Origin: Ensifer adhaerens
GTDB taxonomy: Bacteria; Pseudomonadota; Alphaproteobacteria; Rhizobiales; Rhizobiaceae
Assembly: GCF_013283195.1 (NCBI RefSeq)
Contig: NZ_JABEKT010000002.1
Coordinates: 558,001-622,000 of the forward strand
DNA length: 64,000 nt
Reading direction: 5' to 3'
In this document: positions 1 through 8,818 of the stretch, piece after piece
Layout of the letters: every line of letters starts with the position of its first letter
How positions within the stretch are numbered: position 1 is the stretch's first letter
The notes under the pieces: generated by a model
Told to the model about the DNA's origin: nothing
What the model saw: only the letters and a program-made list of their open reading frames with translations
Databases searched by the model: none
Made by a program: the position numbers and the translations under genes

Positions 1-1396
1 TCTCCTCGATCGCGACGTCCTCGAGGTTGGACACCAGCGACAGGCCGCTTGCCGCCACGCGCAGCCGCTGCTCGTCGCTCATGACGCCGCGGGCGCGGTC
101 CTGTTCCGCCAGCGCCAAAGCGGGGATTGCCACTGCGCGGTAGTAATCGACGAGATACTCGTCTTCGAGGATCTCTTCGGCCTGATCGGTCGCTTCATCG
201 GGATCGCCGGCCAAAAGCCGCTGGTAGAGGCGTGCGTGCGGCGCCAGTACCGGGTCGCTGCCGAAAAGCACCTGCAGAAACTCGAACTGCGGTACATGCT
301 TGCCGAGCACGACAAGGCAGACCGTCAGCGGCGTCGACAGGATCAGGCCGACAGGGCCCCAGATCCAAGCCCAGAAGATCGCTGACACGATGATCGCCAG
401 CGGCGACAGCCCGGTCTTGGAGCCGTAGAGCATCGGCTCGATCACATTGTTGATCACCAACTCCATCGCGATGAACAGCCCGGCTGTCCACAAAAGCATC
501 GACCAGCCGCTGTCGACTGCGACCGACAGGAACAACGGCAGCACCATCGCAATGATAGGCCCGATATAGGGAACGAAGCGCAGGACGATCGCCAGCAACC
601 CCCACAGTACCGCATTGGGTATGCCGATGAACCAGAGGCCGATGGCAACGGGCAGGCCATAGGCGGTGTTGACGATCAACTGCATCAGCAGGTAGTGGCC
701 GACGCGCGTGCCGGCATCCTGCAGGCCCTCGGTGGTTCGATGCAGGTCGCCGAAGCCGGCGAGCCGTATGAACCGGTCCCTGAGATCCTCCCGCTCCAGC
801 AGCATGAAGATGACGACGACCACGACCAAGCCGGCCATCGCCACTGGTCCAACGAGCGGCGCGATGATGTTGGTCAGGACCTGGATCGGATTGTCGCGCG
901 AATAGATCTCGACCAGCAGCGGGTCTCTCTTCGGGCTTTCAACCCCGGTGGGCGCCTCCGCCATCGGCCGATCTATCTCGCGGTTGATGCGTTCGATGAC
1001 ATTGCCAATGCGATCGACGATGCCGTTTTCGGCCCCGGCCTCCTTCAGCTCCTTCACCTTGGTGACGATGTTGGATTGATAGGCGGGAAGGTTTTTCGCC
1101 AGTTCGGCAACCTGCAGGGCGACCACGAGGCTGAAAATGCCGATCAAGGTAAAGGTAATCAACGCGGTGGAGATCACCGCAAATGCGCGGGGTAGACCGA
1201 TGCGGCGCAGGGCCGCGACGACGGGGGCAAGCGCGAAGGTCAACAGCAGCGCGACCGCGATCGGCAGAAAGACGTCGCGGGCCAGATAGAGGATGGCAGC
1301 GGCGCCGACGAGGGTCAGCGATGTCGGCATGGCCGGGCGCACGCCCTGCATCGAGGGCGCACCGAGATCGCGGATCTGATCGATTGCCTTGCCCAA
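1..1396 (-). CDS. AI-2E / PerM family membrane permease, 3' end outside window
   Basis: The frame is open from a TTG at 1396 to the left edge, 465 codons, so the C terminus is missing. A GAGGGA ribosome site lies just upstream of the TTG; no better start was seen. The N-terminal part has two membrane segments (VGAAAILYLARDVFLP and following). A long soluble insertion follows, then a hydrophobic core with the family signature RFVPYIGPIIAM (encoded near 545-585). The part nearest the window edge is hydrophilic and helical, an extension beyond the usual core of about 350 residues. AI-2E/PerM proteins are inner-membrane transporters of mostly unknown substrate; a role in autoinducer export is not shown here. 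The downstream neighbour is outside the window. Confidence 0.85.
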   Translation of the reverse strand, partial: MGKAIDQIRDLGAPSMQGVRPAMPTSLTLVGAAAILYLARDVFLPIAVALLLTFALAPVVAALRRIGLPRAFAVISTALITFTLIGIFSLVVALQVAELAKNLPAYQSNIVTKVKELKEAGAENGIVDRIGNVIERINREIDRPMAEAPTGVESPKRDPLLVEIYSRDNPIQVLTNIIAPLVGPVAMAGLVVVVVIFMLLEREDLRDRFIRLAGFGDLHRTTEGLQDAGTRVGHYLLMQLIVNTAYGLPVAIGLWFIGIPNAVLWGLLAIVLRFVPYIGPIIAMVLPLFLSVAVDSGWSMLLWTAGLFIAMELVINNVIEPMLYGSKTGLSPLAIIVSAIFWAWIWGPVGLILSTPLTVCLVVLGKHVPQFEFLQVLFGSDPVLAPHARLYQRLLAGDPDEATDQAEEILEDEYLVDYYRAVAIPALALAEQDRARGVMSDEQRLRVAASGLSLVSNLEDVAIEE

Positions 1397-1472
1397 GTCT
1401 ATTCCCTCTCGGATTTGTCAGAAGCTATCACGAATGACGGTCTCGTAAACGCGCCTACCTACCGGCCTGCCG

Positions 1473-2693
1473 TTAGACGAACGGAAACAGTGAAGCGTCC
1501 GGGTCGGCGTGCCCCAGGATGCTCGACGAGATGATTTCGGCGGCGATCTGGCTGAAGGTGATGCCGTTGCCGCCATAGCCCATGGCTGCGAAGGCATTCC
1601 GCATGCCCGGAACACGCCCGATCATCGGCAGGCCCTGCGCGGTGACCCCGAAGGCGGCGGCCCATCGATAGTCCGGCTCGCCGATCTTCATCCCGAGGAG
1701 GTCGGAAAGCTTCCGCCGCAGGATCTCGGACTTCGCTTTCAGCTTTGCCGGATCCCGGAACGCGTCTGCGCTTTTCTCGTCTTCGCCGCCGACGATGATG
1801 CGGCCGTCTCGCGTTGAGCGAAAGTACAGATACGGGTCGGCACCTTCCCAGACGAGATAATCGTCGAGCCATTCCGGCCGATGATGACGGGGCTTGGTCG
1901 CCAGTGCCCAGGTCGAGACGATGGCATGGTCCTTGTGTGCCACGGCCTCCAGAAACTCGTAGCCGGTGCAGAAGACCACGTGGGTCGCGGTGATGATCTG
2001 GCCATCGGATGTCGCGACCGCATTTCGGCCCTCGATCTCCCGGATATCGGTGATCTCCACGTTTTCGACGATGGGGATGTCGTTGGCCTGAGCGTGGCGG
2101 AGGAAGCCGGATGTCAATTGGGCCGGGTTGGCCGATGCGGAGATTCTCGTCTCGATAGCCGCCGTGCGATCGATGTCGAATCTCGCGCGCAGATCCGCCT
2201 TGGACAGAAGCGTCGCTTCGAGTTTTGCCTCCGCCCGCGCTTCCACTTCCGCCTGAAGTGCACGGGCGCCATAGCTGGAGCCTGAGAGGAAAAGCGTGTT
2301 CTTTCGCTCGAACTGGCAGGAGATCCGCAGGGCGTCGACCAGCGATGCGAGGTGTTCGACGGCTTTTGCCGAGCGTTGCCAGATGCGCGCGGCGTTGTCC
2401 GCGCCAAGCACCCGGTTCAATTGGTGCAGCGGCACGTCGATTTCGTGCTGGATCATGGCTGTGCTGGCCATGCTGCTGCCGCTGATCGGCTTTCGACGGT
2501 CGACCATCAGCACACGTAGCTTGTGCCCGATGAGGGCGTTGGCCATCAGCGCGCCGCTGATCCCGGCGCCGACGATCAGCACGTCGACATCGTGAGCAGA
2601 GACCCGTTTCCGCGCGCGTACCGCGTGGTGCGGCCTATCGGCCCACAGAGGCTCGGCCTTCCGAAGATCCCGTTTGCGGGTCAATGTGTGCAA
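1473..2693 (-). CDS. FAD-dependent oxidoreductase (DAO / glycine oxidase-like family)
   Basis: A 406-residue flavoprotein. The FAD-binding dinucleotide fold is at about residues 37-60 (VLIVGAGISGALMAN), with the C-terminal FAD signature GYGGNGITFSQIA near 380. This is the architecture of the D-amino-acid/glycine oxidase family; the substrate cannot be told. The start is TTG at 2693, preceded by GGAGG with 5-base spacing. Other reading starts upstream would run into ltrA. The gene begins 13 bases after the ltrA stop and its ribosome site lies against a 19-bp tandem repeat, so the two genes are probably co-translated. The first 35 residues precede the FAD domain and look like linker sequence. 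Confidence 0.8.
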   Translation of the reverse strand: MHTLTRKRDLRKAEPLWADRPHHAVRARKRVSAHDVDVLIVGAGISGALMANALIGHKLRVLMVDRRKPISGSSMASTAMIQHEIDVPLHQLNRVLGADNAARIWQRSAKAVEHLASLVDALRISCQFERKNTLFLSGSSYGARALQAEVEARAEAKLEATLLSKADLRARFDIDRTAAIETRISASANPAQLTSGFLRHAQANDIPIVENVEITDIREIEGRNAVATSDGQIITATHVVFCTGYEFLEAVAHKDHAIVSTWALATKPRHHRPEWLDDYLVWEGADPYLYFRSTRDGRIIVGGEDEKSADAFRDPAKLKAKSEILRRKLSDLLGMKIGEPDYRWAAAFGVTAQGLPMIGRVPGMRNAFAAMGYGGNGITFSQIAAEIISSSILGHADPDASLFPFV

Positions 2694-2701
2694 GTGTTCC
2701 T

Positions 2702-2739
2702 CCAGGTCAGCGCATTCGGGCCAGGTCTGCGCATTCGGG
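2702..2739. repeat. 19-bp tandem direct repeat at the ltrA / oxidoreductase junction
   Basis: Two adjacent 19-base units, 2702-2720 and 2721-2739, begin CCAGGTC and end GCGCATTCGGG. They differ at one base (A or T at unit position 8). The unit nearer the oxidoreductase carries the ltrA stop codon. Because 19 is not a multiple of three, removing one unit would put ltrA and the downstream oxidoreductase in one continuous reading frame. Confidence 0.95.
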
Positions 2740-3954
2740 AATGCGCAGATGCGGATTAAGTTCCGCCCCGACGTCCTCAGGCTGTGCCGATACACGGCGC
2801 AGCGCCAGGTACTCCCACAGGGCGACGATGAACAGAACCGCCGTCGCCACGGCCTGAACGACGTAGTTGGGGGCAACTGGCACGATGAGGACCGCGACCG
2901 CCAGGAGCACGAGCCCGGCGATATGCGAGACCGGGAACTGGCGCGTGGCGACGGCCTTGATCCAGATGTTTCCCCCGAGGAAGAGAGCCGGGCCGCCAAG
3001 CATGGCAAGCGCGTGTTTCAGTGAGCTGGGTTCCTCGGCATGCGACAGGCTGAAATCCTCCCCGACCGCAGTCAGGATGATCCCGGCGACAACCGGCAGG
3101 TGACCATAGGTGAAGAGATTGAGTGCGACGGTTTCCGGCCTCGATGTCGCCTCTGCCTTGGACGCGGCCTTTTCCTGGCCGTGGTGGAAATAGATCCACC
3201 ACATGAATCCGGTGCTGAGGAATGCGCTGCAAAACACAGCAAAGGTCATGTCATCCGTCATGTGCTCCGTCGCGTTGCGGCCGGTGGTCAGAATGGTCTC
3301 ACCGAGGCAGATGATGACGAACAGCGCGCAGCGCTCCGCCATGTGAGCGCCGGACACGTCCAGCGTTTCGTCGGGCGATCTGCCGAGAAACGGCACGTAG
3401 TACCGGAGGGCCGGCGAGGCGTATTCGACGAGCAGGGCGAGCGTCCACAGGACCAGGCGCCCTTCGAGCGCCATCAGCCCGCCGGCGAGCCAGAAGGCAC
3501 TCGATAGTAGCATCCAAAGGGTAATGCGCAGAAAGGTCAGGAACGATCGCCGATCGGAATGGCGAAAGGCATAGAGGGTGAAAACCGACCGACAGATCTG
3601 CATTCCGCTGTAGATTGCCGCAAACACCAGACCTTGATCGCCAAATGCTTCGGGCAGGGCGATCGCCAGCAGGACGCCCGCAAACATCAGCCCGAACAGC
3701 AGCAGACGGACAGGCTCCTTCTCGGTATCCAGCAGGTTGGTCACCCAGGTCGTGTGGATCCAGACCCACCAGACGGCAAGGATCAAAAGAATAGCCTCGA
3801 TGATGGCCGTGGCGCTGAAATCGGACGCGAGCTTGTGGGCGAGCTGAATGAGCGCGAAGACGAAAACGAGGTCGAAGAACAGCTCGGGAAAGCTCGCCCG
3901 CGTCTGGTCGGCATCCGCTTTCCTGATCCAGTCACTTTTCTGATTGCTCGCCAT
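2707..3954 (-). CDS. Low temperature requirement protein A (LtrA) family membrane protein
   Basis: A 415-residue polytopic membrane protein with roughly ten to twelve hydrophobic segments. The N-terminal SFPELFFDLVFVFAL signature is typical of the LtrA family, followed by LAVWWVWIHTTWV. The family was named after a Listeria cold-growth mutant; its biochemical function is unknown. The C terminus after the last membrane segment ends in a short tail encoded by the tandem repeat, PECADLARMR, so the last residues look recent or accidental. It is upstream of and almost touching the FAD oxidoreductase gene, which suggests a two-gene operon. The start ATG at 3954 has no strong Shine-Dalgarno sequence. 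Confidence 0.85.
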   Translation of the reverse strand: MASNQKSDWIRKADADQTRASFPELFFDLVFVFALIQLAHKLASDFSATAIIEAILLILAVWWVWIHTTWVTNLLDTEKEPVRLLLFGLMFAGVLLAIALPEAFGDQGLVFAAIYSGMQICRSVFTLYAFRHSDRRSFLTFLRITLWMLLSSAFWLAGGLMALEGRLVLWTLALLVEYASPALRYYVPFLGRSPDETLDVSGAHMAERCALFVIICLGETILTTGRNATEHMTDDMTFAVFCSAFLSTGFMWWIYFHHGQEKAASKAEATSRPETVALNLFTYGHLPVVAGIILTAVGEDFSLSHAEEPSSLKHALAMLGGPALFLGGNIWIKAVATRQFPVSHIAGLVLLAVAVLIVPVAPNYVVQAVATAVLFIVALWEYLALRRVSAQPEDVGAELNPHLRIPECADLARMR

Positions 3955-4334
3955 TCAGGTCGCCGATGCTGATCCGATCAAAACTCGAACGGGAACTAGG
4001 GCGTTGTCGAAATTCAACAACGGCAGTTTCTGGATGGGGTGAAGGAACGTGATCGGCGAAGTGCAGAATGTTGATGCCTTCCGGCGCCTCGTCGGCCTTG
4101 CTCTCAGTGCGAACGGTAGCAAGTCCTGCCTGAACCTTCGGGCGCGACAAGCGTTTGGCTGGGCGCTGTCGTGAAACCGGCGGGCTTCGTCGCGCCCGGT
4201 CGATGTCCTTTTGGGCGCAGGTAACATATTCAGTTGATTGGATAATTTTCATTTTCTTCTGCGGTGAAGCAGGAACCATCGCCAATCACCCGCGTTGTCC
4301 CAGCATCGATCAATGACCGACCAAGGAGACAACG
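3955..4334. other. Intergenic region of 380 bases, divergent promoters expected
   Basis: This stretch separates ltrA (minus) from a small secreted-protein gene (plus). It contains an AT-rich patch at about 4225-4260, suitable for a promoter reading right, and AAGGAG just before 4335. A minus-strand frame of about 117 codons overlaps it but has no family features, no ribosome site and overlaps the ltrA start, so I do not call it a gene. Confidence 0.6.
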
Positions 4335-4649
4335 ATGAAAAGAATGATCGCCGCGACGGCCTTTCTGATGGCAGGTGCGCTCGGTGCATACGCCCAGACG
4401 CCGACGCCTTCACCCGAGGCCGAAACCCCCGCTGTAGCGACGCCCGATACCACAAATCCTACTGCACCGGTGGCCGGCGCCAACAGCTTCACCGAAGAGC
4501 AGGCGCGCGCCCGGCTGCAGGAAGGCGGCTACACTGCCGTCAGCGGATTGAAGCTCGACGACAAGGGCATCTGGCAGGCGGCTGCCACCAAGGACGGAAA
4601 GCCCGTGAACGTCGCACTCGACTACCAGGGCAACATCGTCGCCAACTGA
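4335..4649 (+). CDS. Small secreted protein, PepSY-like
   Basis: A 104-residue protein with a clear signal peptide (MKRMIAATAFLMAGALGAYAQ, cleavage after AYA). A Pro/Thr-rich linker follows, then a C-terminal domain of about 55 residues: SFTEEQARARLQEGGYTAVSG, KDDKG-like strand, W..AATKDGKPVNVALDYQGNI. That alternation of one helix and beta strands resembles PepSY-type domains, which are periplasmic and often of unknown function. AAGGAG lies 7 bases before the ATG. The next gene, a stress-type protein, follows after 43 bases on the same strand, so they may be transcribed together. Function is unknown. Confidence 0.75.
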   Translation: MKRMIAATAFLMAGALGAYAQTPTPSPEAETPAVATPDTTNPTAPVAGANSFTEEQARARLQEGGYTAVSGLKLDDKGIWQAAATKDGKPVNVALDYQGNIVAN

Positions 4650-4692
4650 TGTTGGCCGGAAGATCAGCAAACCCATTCAAGGACAAATCGAT

Positions 4693-5295
4693 ATGAAAAC
4701 TGTTTCAGGACTGTTCGACACCTATGACCAGGCCTCGCAGGCCGTGCGCGAACTGAAGGCATTCGGCATCCCCGATGATGACGTCAGCATGGTCGCAAGC
4801 AATGCCGAGGGTCGATACAAGGTTGATGATGCCGAAGGCGCTGCAACGGGCGCCGGAACTGGCGCCGGGCTCGGCGCTGCCGTCGGCGGCGCAGGCGGTC
4901 TTCTGACCGGCCTTGGTCTGCTGGCGATTCCAGGCGTCGGTCCGGTCGTGGCGGCCGGCTGGCTGGCGGCGACGGCTGCAGGCGCTGCCGCCGGTGCCGT
5001 TGCCGGAGGCGCGGTCGGCGGCATCATCGGTGCGTTGACCGATTCCGGCGTGCCGGAAGAAGACGCCCACGTCTACGCCGAGGGCGTTCGCCGTGGCGGC
5101 ACCTTGGTGACGGCGCGTGTCGCAGACGATGACGTTGCGCAGGCAGAGGCCATCCTCAAGCGCTCCAACTGGGTCGATCTCGAAGACCGCCGTTCGGCTT
5201 ACCGCGCGGAAGGCTGGAGCAGGTTCGACGAGAGCCTCGATCCCTATAGCCCCACGCAGGTCGAAGAACAGCGGGCACGCTACGCCAACCGCTAG
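4693..5295 (+). CDS. General stress protein 17M-like (YflT/DUF1269-type) protein with Gly-rich hydrophobic segment
   Basis: A 200-residue protein. Residues 1-55 (MKTVSGLFDTYDQASQAVREL then GIPDDDVSMV) match the N-terminal fold of heat-induced general stress proteins of the YflT family, which pack like ferredoxin-like domains. Residues about 55-115 form a long Gly/Ala-rich glycine-zipper stretch (GAGTGAGLGAAVGGAGG and AATAAGAAAGAVAGGAVGG) that could insert into or coat a membrane. Residues 116-150 repeat a GVPEEDAHVYAEGVRRGGTLVTARV element typical of the family. The role is presumed stress-related; the exact activity is unknown. AAGGA lies about 10 bases before the start. A hairpin with a T-run follows the gene. 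Confidence 0.8.
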   Translation: MKTVSGLFDTYDQASQAVRELKAFGIPDDDVSMVASNAEGRYKVDDAEGAATGAGTGAGLGAAVGGAGGLLTGLGLLAIPGVGPVVAAGWLAATAAGAAAGAVAGGAVGGIIGALTDSGVPEEDAHVYAEGVRRGGTLVTARVADDDVAQAEAILKRSNWVDLEDRRSAYRAEGWSRFDESLDPYSPTQVEEQRARYANR

Positions 5296-5317
5296 CTGCA
5301 CGCCAGCATGGGAACGC

Positions 5318-5352
5318 CAGGTGGCCGGCCGATCGGTCGGCCCCTGTTTTTT
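5318..5352 (+). terminator. Rho-independent terminator after the stress-protein gene
   Basis: A GC-rich stem (CAGG-T-GGCCGGCC pairing with GGTCGGCCCCTG around a GATC loop, one bulge and one G-T pair) is followed directly by six T residues at 5347-5352. Confidence 0.8.
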
Positions 5353-5436
5353 GTTTCACGCCGTTCACGTCTGCCCCGGAGGTCATCCCCTAAGATGAGC
5401 CGTGCCGGCGCGCCGAACCGTCAAGGAGATAGGACA

Positions 5437-5922
5437 TTGGCAAGCCCCGAAGAGCTCAAAAGAAAATTCTGGAAAACGTTGAAATCGGACATGACCGTGA
5501 TGCTTGGTCTGCCTGAAACGGAGCATGGGCACACGCGTCCGATGACCGCACAGGTCGAGGGCGAGCACGGTCCGATCTGGTTCTTCACCGTTCGCAGTGC
5601 AGCCGTCGCACAGAATGTGCACACGGACACGCCCGCCATGTTCGCCTTCGCGTCGAAGGATCACGAGCTGTTTGCAACCGCTCACGGCACGCTTCGCCTC
5701 GACAACGACCGCGCCGTGATCGACCGGCTGTGGAACCAGTTTGTCGCCGCCTGGTATGAGGGTGGCAAGGACGATCCCGAACTCGCGCTTTTGCGTTTCG
5801 AGCCGAGCGAAGCCGAAATCTGGCTCAACGAGACCAGCCTGTTTGCGGGCATCAAGCTGCTTTTGGGCAGCGACCCGAAGGAGGCGTACAGGGAGAAGAC
5901 CGCGAAGGTGGAACTCTCCTGA
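5437..5922 (+). CDS. Pyridoxamine 5'-phosphate oxidase-like (general stress protein 26-type) protein
   Basis: A 161-residue split-barrel flavin-binding-fold protein. It contains FWKTLKSDMTVMLGL, TRPMTAQ and GPIWFFTVRSA, then ELFATAHGTLRL and RLWNQFVAAWYEGGKDDPELALLRFEP, the order seen in general stress protein 26/PPOX-like proteins that bind FMN or related cofactors. The start is TTG at 5437 with AAGGAG 8 bases upstream; an upstream in-frame extension would lack a ribosome site. It stands alone between a terminator and a bidirectional hairpin. The exact reaction is unknown. Confidence 0.85.
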   Translation: MASPEELKRKFWKTLKSDMTVMLGLPETEHGHTRPMTAQVEGEHGPIWFFTVRSAAVAQNVHTDTPAMFAFASKDHELFATAHGTLRLDNDRAVIDRLWNQFVAAWYEGGKDDPELALLRFEPSEAEIWLNETSLFAGIKLLLGSDPKEAYREKTAKVELS

Positions 5923-5933
5923 GCGTCTCGCCA

Positions 5934-5971
5934 AAACGCGTGTGGCGGGGATTTGCCCGCCGCACGCGTTT
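5934..5971. terminator. Long hairpin between convergent genes
   Basis: AAACGCGTG and CACGCGTTT pair over nine bases, extended by TGGCGGG with CCCGCCG, around a six-base loop. On the minus strand the stem ends in TTTT, so it can terminate the minus-strand gene at 6032. On the plus strand the T-run is shorter. Confidence 0.7.
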
Positions 5972-6031
5972 GCTTGAGTGTCGATGATGCTGTCATCGCT
6001 CGTTCGACACACGGCCATCCCGCCGTGAAGG

Positions 6032-6394
6032 CTACTTCGCTTCAGTCAGCGTTTCAGTCCCGCTTCCATCCTTACCGGTGATCGTCCAGGTGCCGTCCAG
6101 CGAGCCGTCGCCGTTGACCTTGTAGACGATTAGGCCAAGGGCGTCACCGAGCACATAGGCCGCGGCAAAGGCATCGCCGTTCAGCATGCAGACGCCTGTG
6201 GATTTCACGCCGGCCGTGTCCCATTCGATGACGCAGGTGGTTTCGCTGGCAAGCGTGATTTCCGCGGTTCCGGAATAGCTGGATCCGTCCAGGTTCGTGC
6301 CTTCGACGGTGTACTTGCCGGCGTTGACGGTCTGGGCGTTCCCGGCCGCGGCCGCGCCGAGAAACAGCGCCGCGGTGAGCAACATTCTCTTCAT
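6032..6394 (-). CDS. Small secreted protein of unknown function
   Basis: A 120-residue protein beginning MKRMLLTAALFLGAAAAGNAQ, a typical signal peptide. The mature part of about 100 residues is rich in Gly, Thr and Ser and in predicted beta strands (GTNLDGSSYSGTAEITL, CVIEWDTAGVKSTGVC, DGSLDGTWTITGKDGSGTETL). The two Cys residues at the ends of the CVIEW..GVC segment could form a disulfide. ATG at 6394 is chosen because GGGGGA lies 5 bases upstream and it begins the signal peptide. Resembles small periplasmic fibronectin-like hypotheticals of rhizobia; no function assigned. Confidence 0.75.
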   Translation of the reverse strand: MKRMLLTAALFLGAAAAGNAQTVNAGKYTVEGTNLDGSSYSGTAEITLASETTCVIEWDTAGVKSTGVCMLNGDAFAAAYVLGDALGLIVYKVNGDGSLDGTWTITGKDGSGTETLTEAK

Positions 6395-6551
6395 AAGTCC
6401 CCCAAGAAACCCGCGCGCCCCTCGCGCGGTTCGCAATTGTTACGCACAAACCATGACGTTTGAAACGGTCCGCAAGGTGGGCCCGCATTCATTTTTGGTG
6501 GCGTCGCCTGGTGCCTGGCCTGGGTTGCTGAAAATGGCAGCTCCGACCTGA

Positions 6552-7571
6552 TCAGAAGGAGCGTTGCGGGTTGTTTCTGCCGTCTGACATTCGTGCCTGC
6601 TCATCCCAAGCCGACAGCAGCGACATGATCTCTAGCGAATCGGACAGGCGTGGCGCCGGGCGCGGCGCTTCCTTCACGCCCGCCCTCAGGCAGCTCTCGA
6701 CCAGCTTCACCTGATGGCCGAAGGCGTCGTGATCGGAAAGCACGACGATCTCTTCTGCCGGATGACCATATTCGCAAAGCTCCATCCGGTTTTCGCCCGC
6801 CACCGGCAGCCAGGGGTTGGTGAGAAACCGCAGGCTGCCGCGCTCCCCGTGGATGGAGAACGCAAAAGACATGCCGAAGCTGTCGGTCGATTGCAGCGTG
6901 GCGAGAACGCCGTTGTCGAAACGGACCGAAAGGCTTGCATCGCAGATGTTGCCGTCATGCGGCGAGACGTTGCCGAAAGCGCTGGTCACCCGGGTTGAAA
7001 AGGCATCCGGCCCGCAGGCCGTCTGGATCACGTAATGCAGCAGCGAAGCCGGGTAGCAGCCGAGATTGAAGATCGTGCCTTTGCCCATCGGGTTGACGAA
7101 TTTCCAGATGTCGGCGGCGTATAGCCCCGAAACCGACCGGATCGCACCGAGCCGACCGGAGCGCAGGATTTCGCCGGCCTTGGCCATCAACGGATGGCAG
7201 AGATACATCAGGCCTTCGAGAAAGAAGATGCCTCTGTCGCGCACCGCCTGTGCCAGAGCGTCTGCTTCGGCCATCGTTGTGGTCAGCGACTTCTCCGACA
7301 ACACGGCCTTGCCCTTTGCCGCAGCGCGGATCACCGCCTCATGGTGCAAGTTGTTGGGCAGGCCGACATAGACGACATCGATGGCAGGGTCGTCGAGCAG
7401 GGCGTCGTAGCCGGAATAGTGCTTGGCAATACCGTGCCGGGCGGCAAAGTCGGAAAGACGCAACCCATCGCGGCCCGCCACCGCCTCGATGCGCGAACCG
7501 TCGCTTGCGGTGATGGCCTCGGCCATGGTGTCGGAAATGAAGCTCGTTCCAAGAATTCCCCAGCGCAGCAT
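6552..7571 (-). CDS. Gfo/Idh/MocA family NAD(P)-dependent oxidoreductase
   Basis: A 339-residue protein with the N-terminal Rossmann start WGILGTSFISDTMAEAI (residues 4-20) and the nucleotide-domain end motif at 93-95. The usual Glu-Lys-Pro is Glu-Lys-Ser here, an unusual change at a position that normally contacts cofactor and substrate. The C-terminal alpha/beta domain has GKGTIFNLGCYPASLLHYV, corresponding to the family's catalytic-region GG..D.G.Y..D helix. It is 12 bases after the SAHH-like gene and has GAGGGA before its ATG, so the two are probably one operon. Substrate unknown, probably a sugar or cyclitol derivative. Confidence 0.85.
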   Translation of the reverse strand: MLRWGILGTSFISDTMAEAITASDGSRIEAVAGRDGLRLSDFAARHGIAKHYSGYDALLDDPAIDVVYVGLPNNLHHEAVIRAAAKGKAVLSEKSLTTTMAEADALAQAVRDRGIFFLEGLMYLCHPLMAKAGEILRSGRLGAIRSVSGLYAADIWKFVNPMGKGTIFNLGCYPASLLHYVIQTACGPDAFSTRVTSAFGNVSPHDGNICDASLSVRFDNGVLATLQSTDSFGMSFAFSIHGERGSLRFLTNPWLPVAGENRMELCEYGHPAEEIVVLSDHDAFGHQVKLVESCLRAGVKEAPRPAPRLSDSLEIMSLLSAWDEQARMSDGRNNPQRSF

Positions 7572-7583
7572 GTGTCCGTTCCC

Positions 7584-8747
7584 TCAGCGGTTCAGTTCGA
7601 GATAGGCGGATGCGACCATGGCGTCGATGTCGCCGGGGACCGGCACGACGCACATCGAAGCGTCGAGCGTCCGGCTCGCCACCCTCTCCAGGCAGCGGGC
7701 CTGGAGCGCAAAGCCGAGATCCATGGATTCGACCGAATTGCCAAGGGCCCTTGGCCCGGCAAGATTGGCCATGTGGCCTGCGCCGAGACTGTGGACGCGC
7801 CGTCCATCGGCAAGGGCGAGCGTCTCGATGCCTTCGTCGAGGTAGTTTTCCGCCGACACCACCGCGGTGTCGGCGCGCATGCCGGCGATGTCGATCTCGT
7901 GCGGGAAATGCCCACCGTTGAGGAGAATGATGCCGTTCTTGAACGCCGCGAGGTCGGAGGCCGTCAGGATGTTCGCGGAGCCCGTAACCGTGACGATGAC
8001 GTCGGCCGAGCGTATGGCGTCGTCGCGCCTTGGGGTCGAGAAGCCGTCGAGATGGGCTTCGAGTGCGGCGACCGGGTCGATGTCGACGACGCTGACCGCG
8101 CTGTAGGCATTGCGAAAGCAGGCAGCGGTGCCCTTGCCGCAGGCGCCATAACCGAAAACGGTCACCCGTTTGCCATTGGTCGAGCGATTTGTGAACCGCA
8201 TGTAGCTTTCGAACAGGCTTTGGCCAACTGCATGGCGGTTTTCCGCGAACTGCTTGATGGGGCTGTCGTTGATCACCAGCACGGGCAGGCCGATCGCGTC
8301 GCGCATCGGCCGTAGCCGGGCTCGCCCGGAAGTGGTCTCTTCCGTACCACCGAGCAATGTCGCGTAGGGCCGTTCGGCGACCCGGGCGAAAAGGTCGCCG
8401 CCATTGTCAAGCAGCAGGTCGGGCTGATGATCGAGCAGTTCGTTGATGAAGCCCGAATGCGCGGCCGCATCGGTGGTCTGCCCACCGATGACGGTGATGC
8501 CCTCACGTCTCAGATAATCGACTGTCGCCGGCTGGGTGCTGTTTAGATTGCCGGTCGCCACGAGTTTGGCGCCGCCGGCCTTGAGTGTCATCAGCAGCGC
8601 CACCGTCTTCGGCTCCAGATGGATCGCCGTTCCGATGGTCAGGCCGTTGAACGGGCGCGTCGTCTCGAACTCGGCGGCAATGGTGCGCAGCAGGGCGCAG
8701 CTTTGCCCAACCCACTCGATGCGGGACGGATGGCTGGGAGTGGTCAT
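7584..8747 (-). CDS. S-adenosylhomocysteine hydrolase-like NAD-binding protein, shortened form
   Basis: A 387-residue protein with the ordered motifs of adenosylhomocysteinase: AIHLEPKTVALLMTLKAGGA (41-60), STQ (70-72), GGTEETTSG (133-141), NDSPIKQFAENRH (160-172), GYGACGKG NAD loop (199-206), NGGHFPHEID and a C-terminal HSLGAGHMANLAG. Authentic enzymes are 430-470 residues. This one is shorter, the catalytic Asp in the K...DN motif is Glu (KQFAEN), and the usual C-terminal Lys/Tyr tail that closes the NAD site is not visible. It may act on a different nucleoside thioether or be a regulatory homologue. ATG 8747 is preferred over an upstream in-frame start that precedes the conserved region. 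It sits between a LysR gene and a Gfo/Idh gene. Confidence 0.8.
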   Translation of the reverse strand: MTTPSHPSRIEWVGQSCALLRTIAAEFETTRPFNGLTIGTAIHLEPKTVALLMTLKAGGAKLVATGNLNSTQPATVDYLRREGITVIGGQTTDAAAHSGFINELLDHQPDLLLDNGGDLFARVAERPYATLLGGTEETTSGRARLRPMRDAIGLPVLVINDSPIKQFAENRHAVGQSLFESYMRFTNRSTNGKRVTVFGYGACGKGTAACFRNAYSAVSVVDIDPVAALEAHLDGFSTPRRDDAIRSADVIVTVTGSANILTASDLAAFKNGIILLNGGHFPHEIDIAGMRADTAVVSAENYLDEGIETLALADGRRVHSLGAGHMANLAGPRALGNSVESMDLGFALQARCLERVASRTLDASMCVVPVPGDIDAMVASAYLELNR

Positions 8748-8818
8748 GGTGAGGGTCCTGACTGTCTGTCTGTGGTGCCGGCAGCATAGTCCGGGCAACA
8801 TGCCCACGGGCAGAGACA

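Noticed and set aside
3932..4285. Minus-strand frame of 117 codons in the ltrA upstream gap
   Set aside because: Overlaps the ltrA start, no ribosome site, no family similarity.
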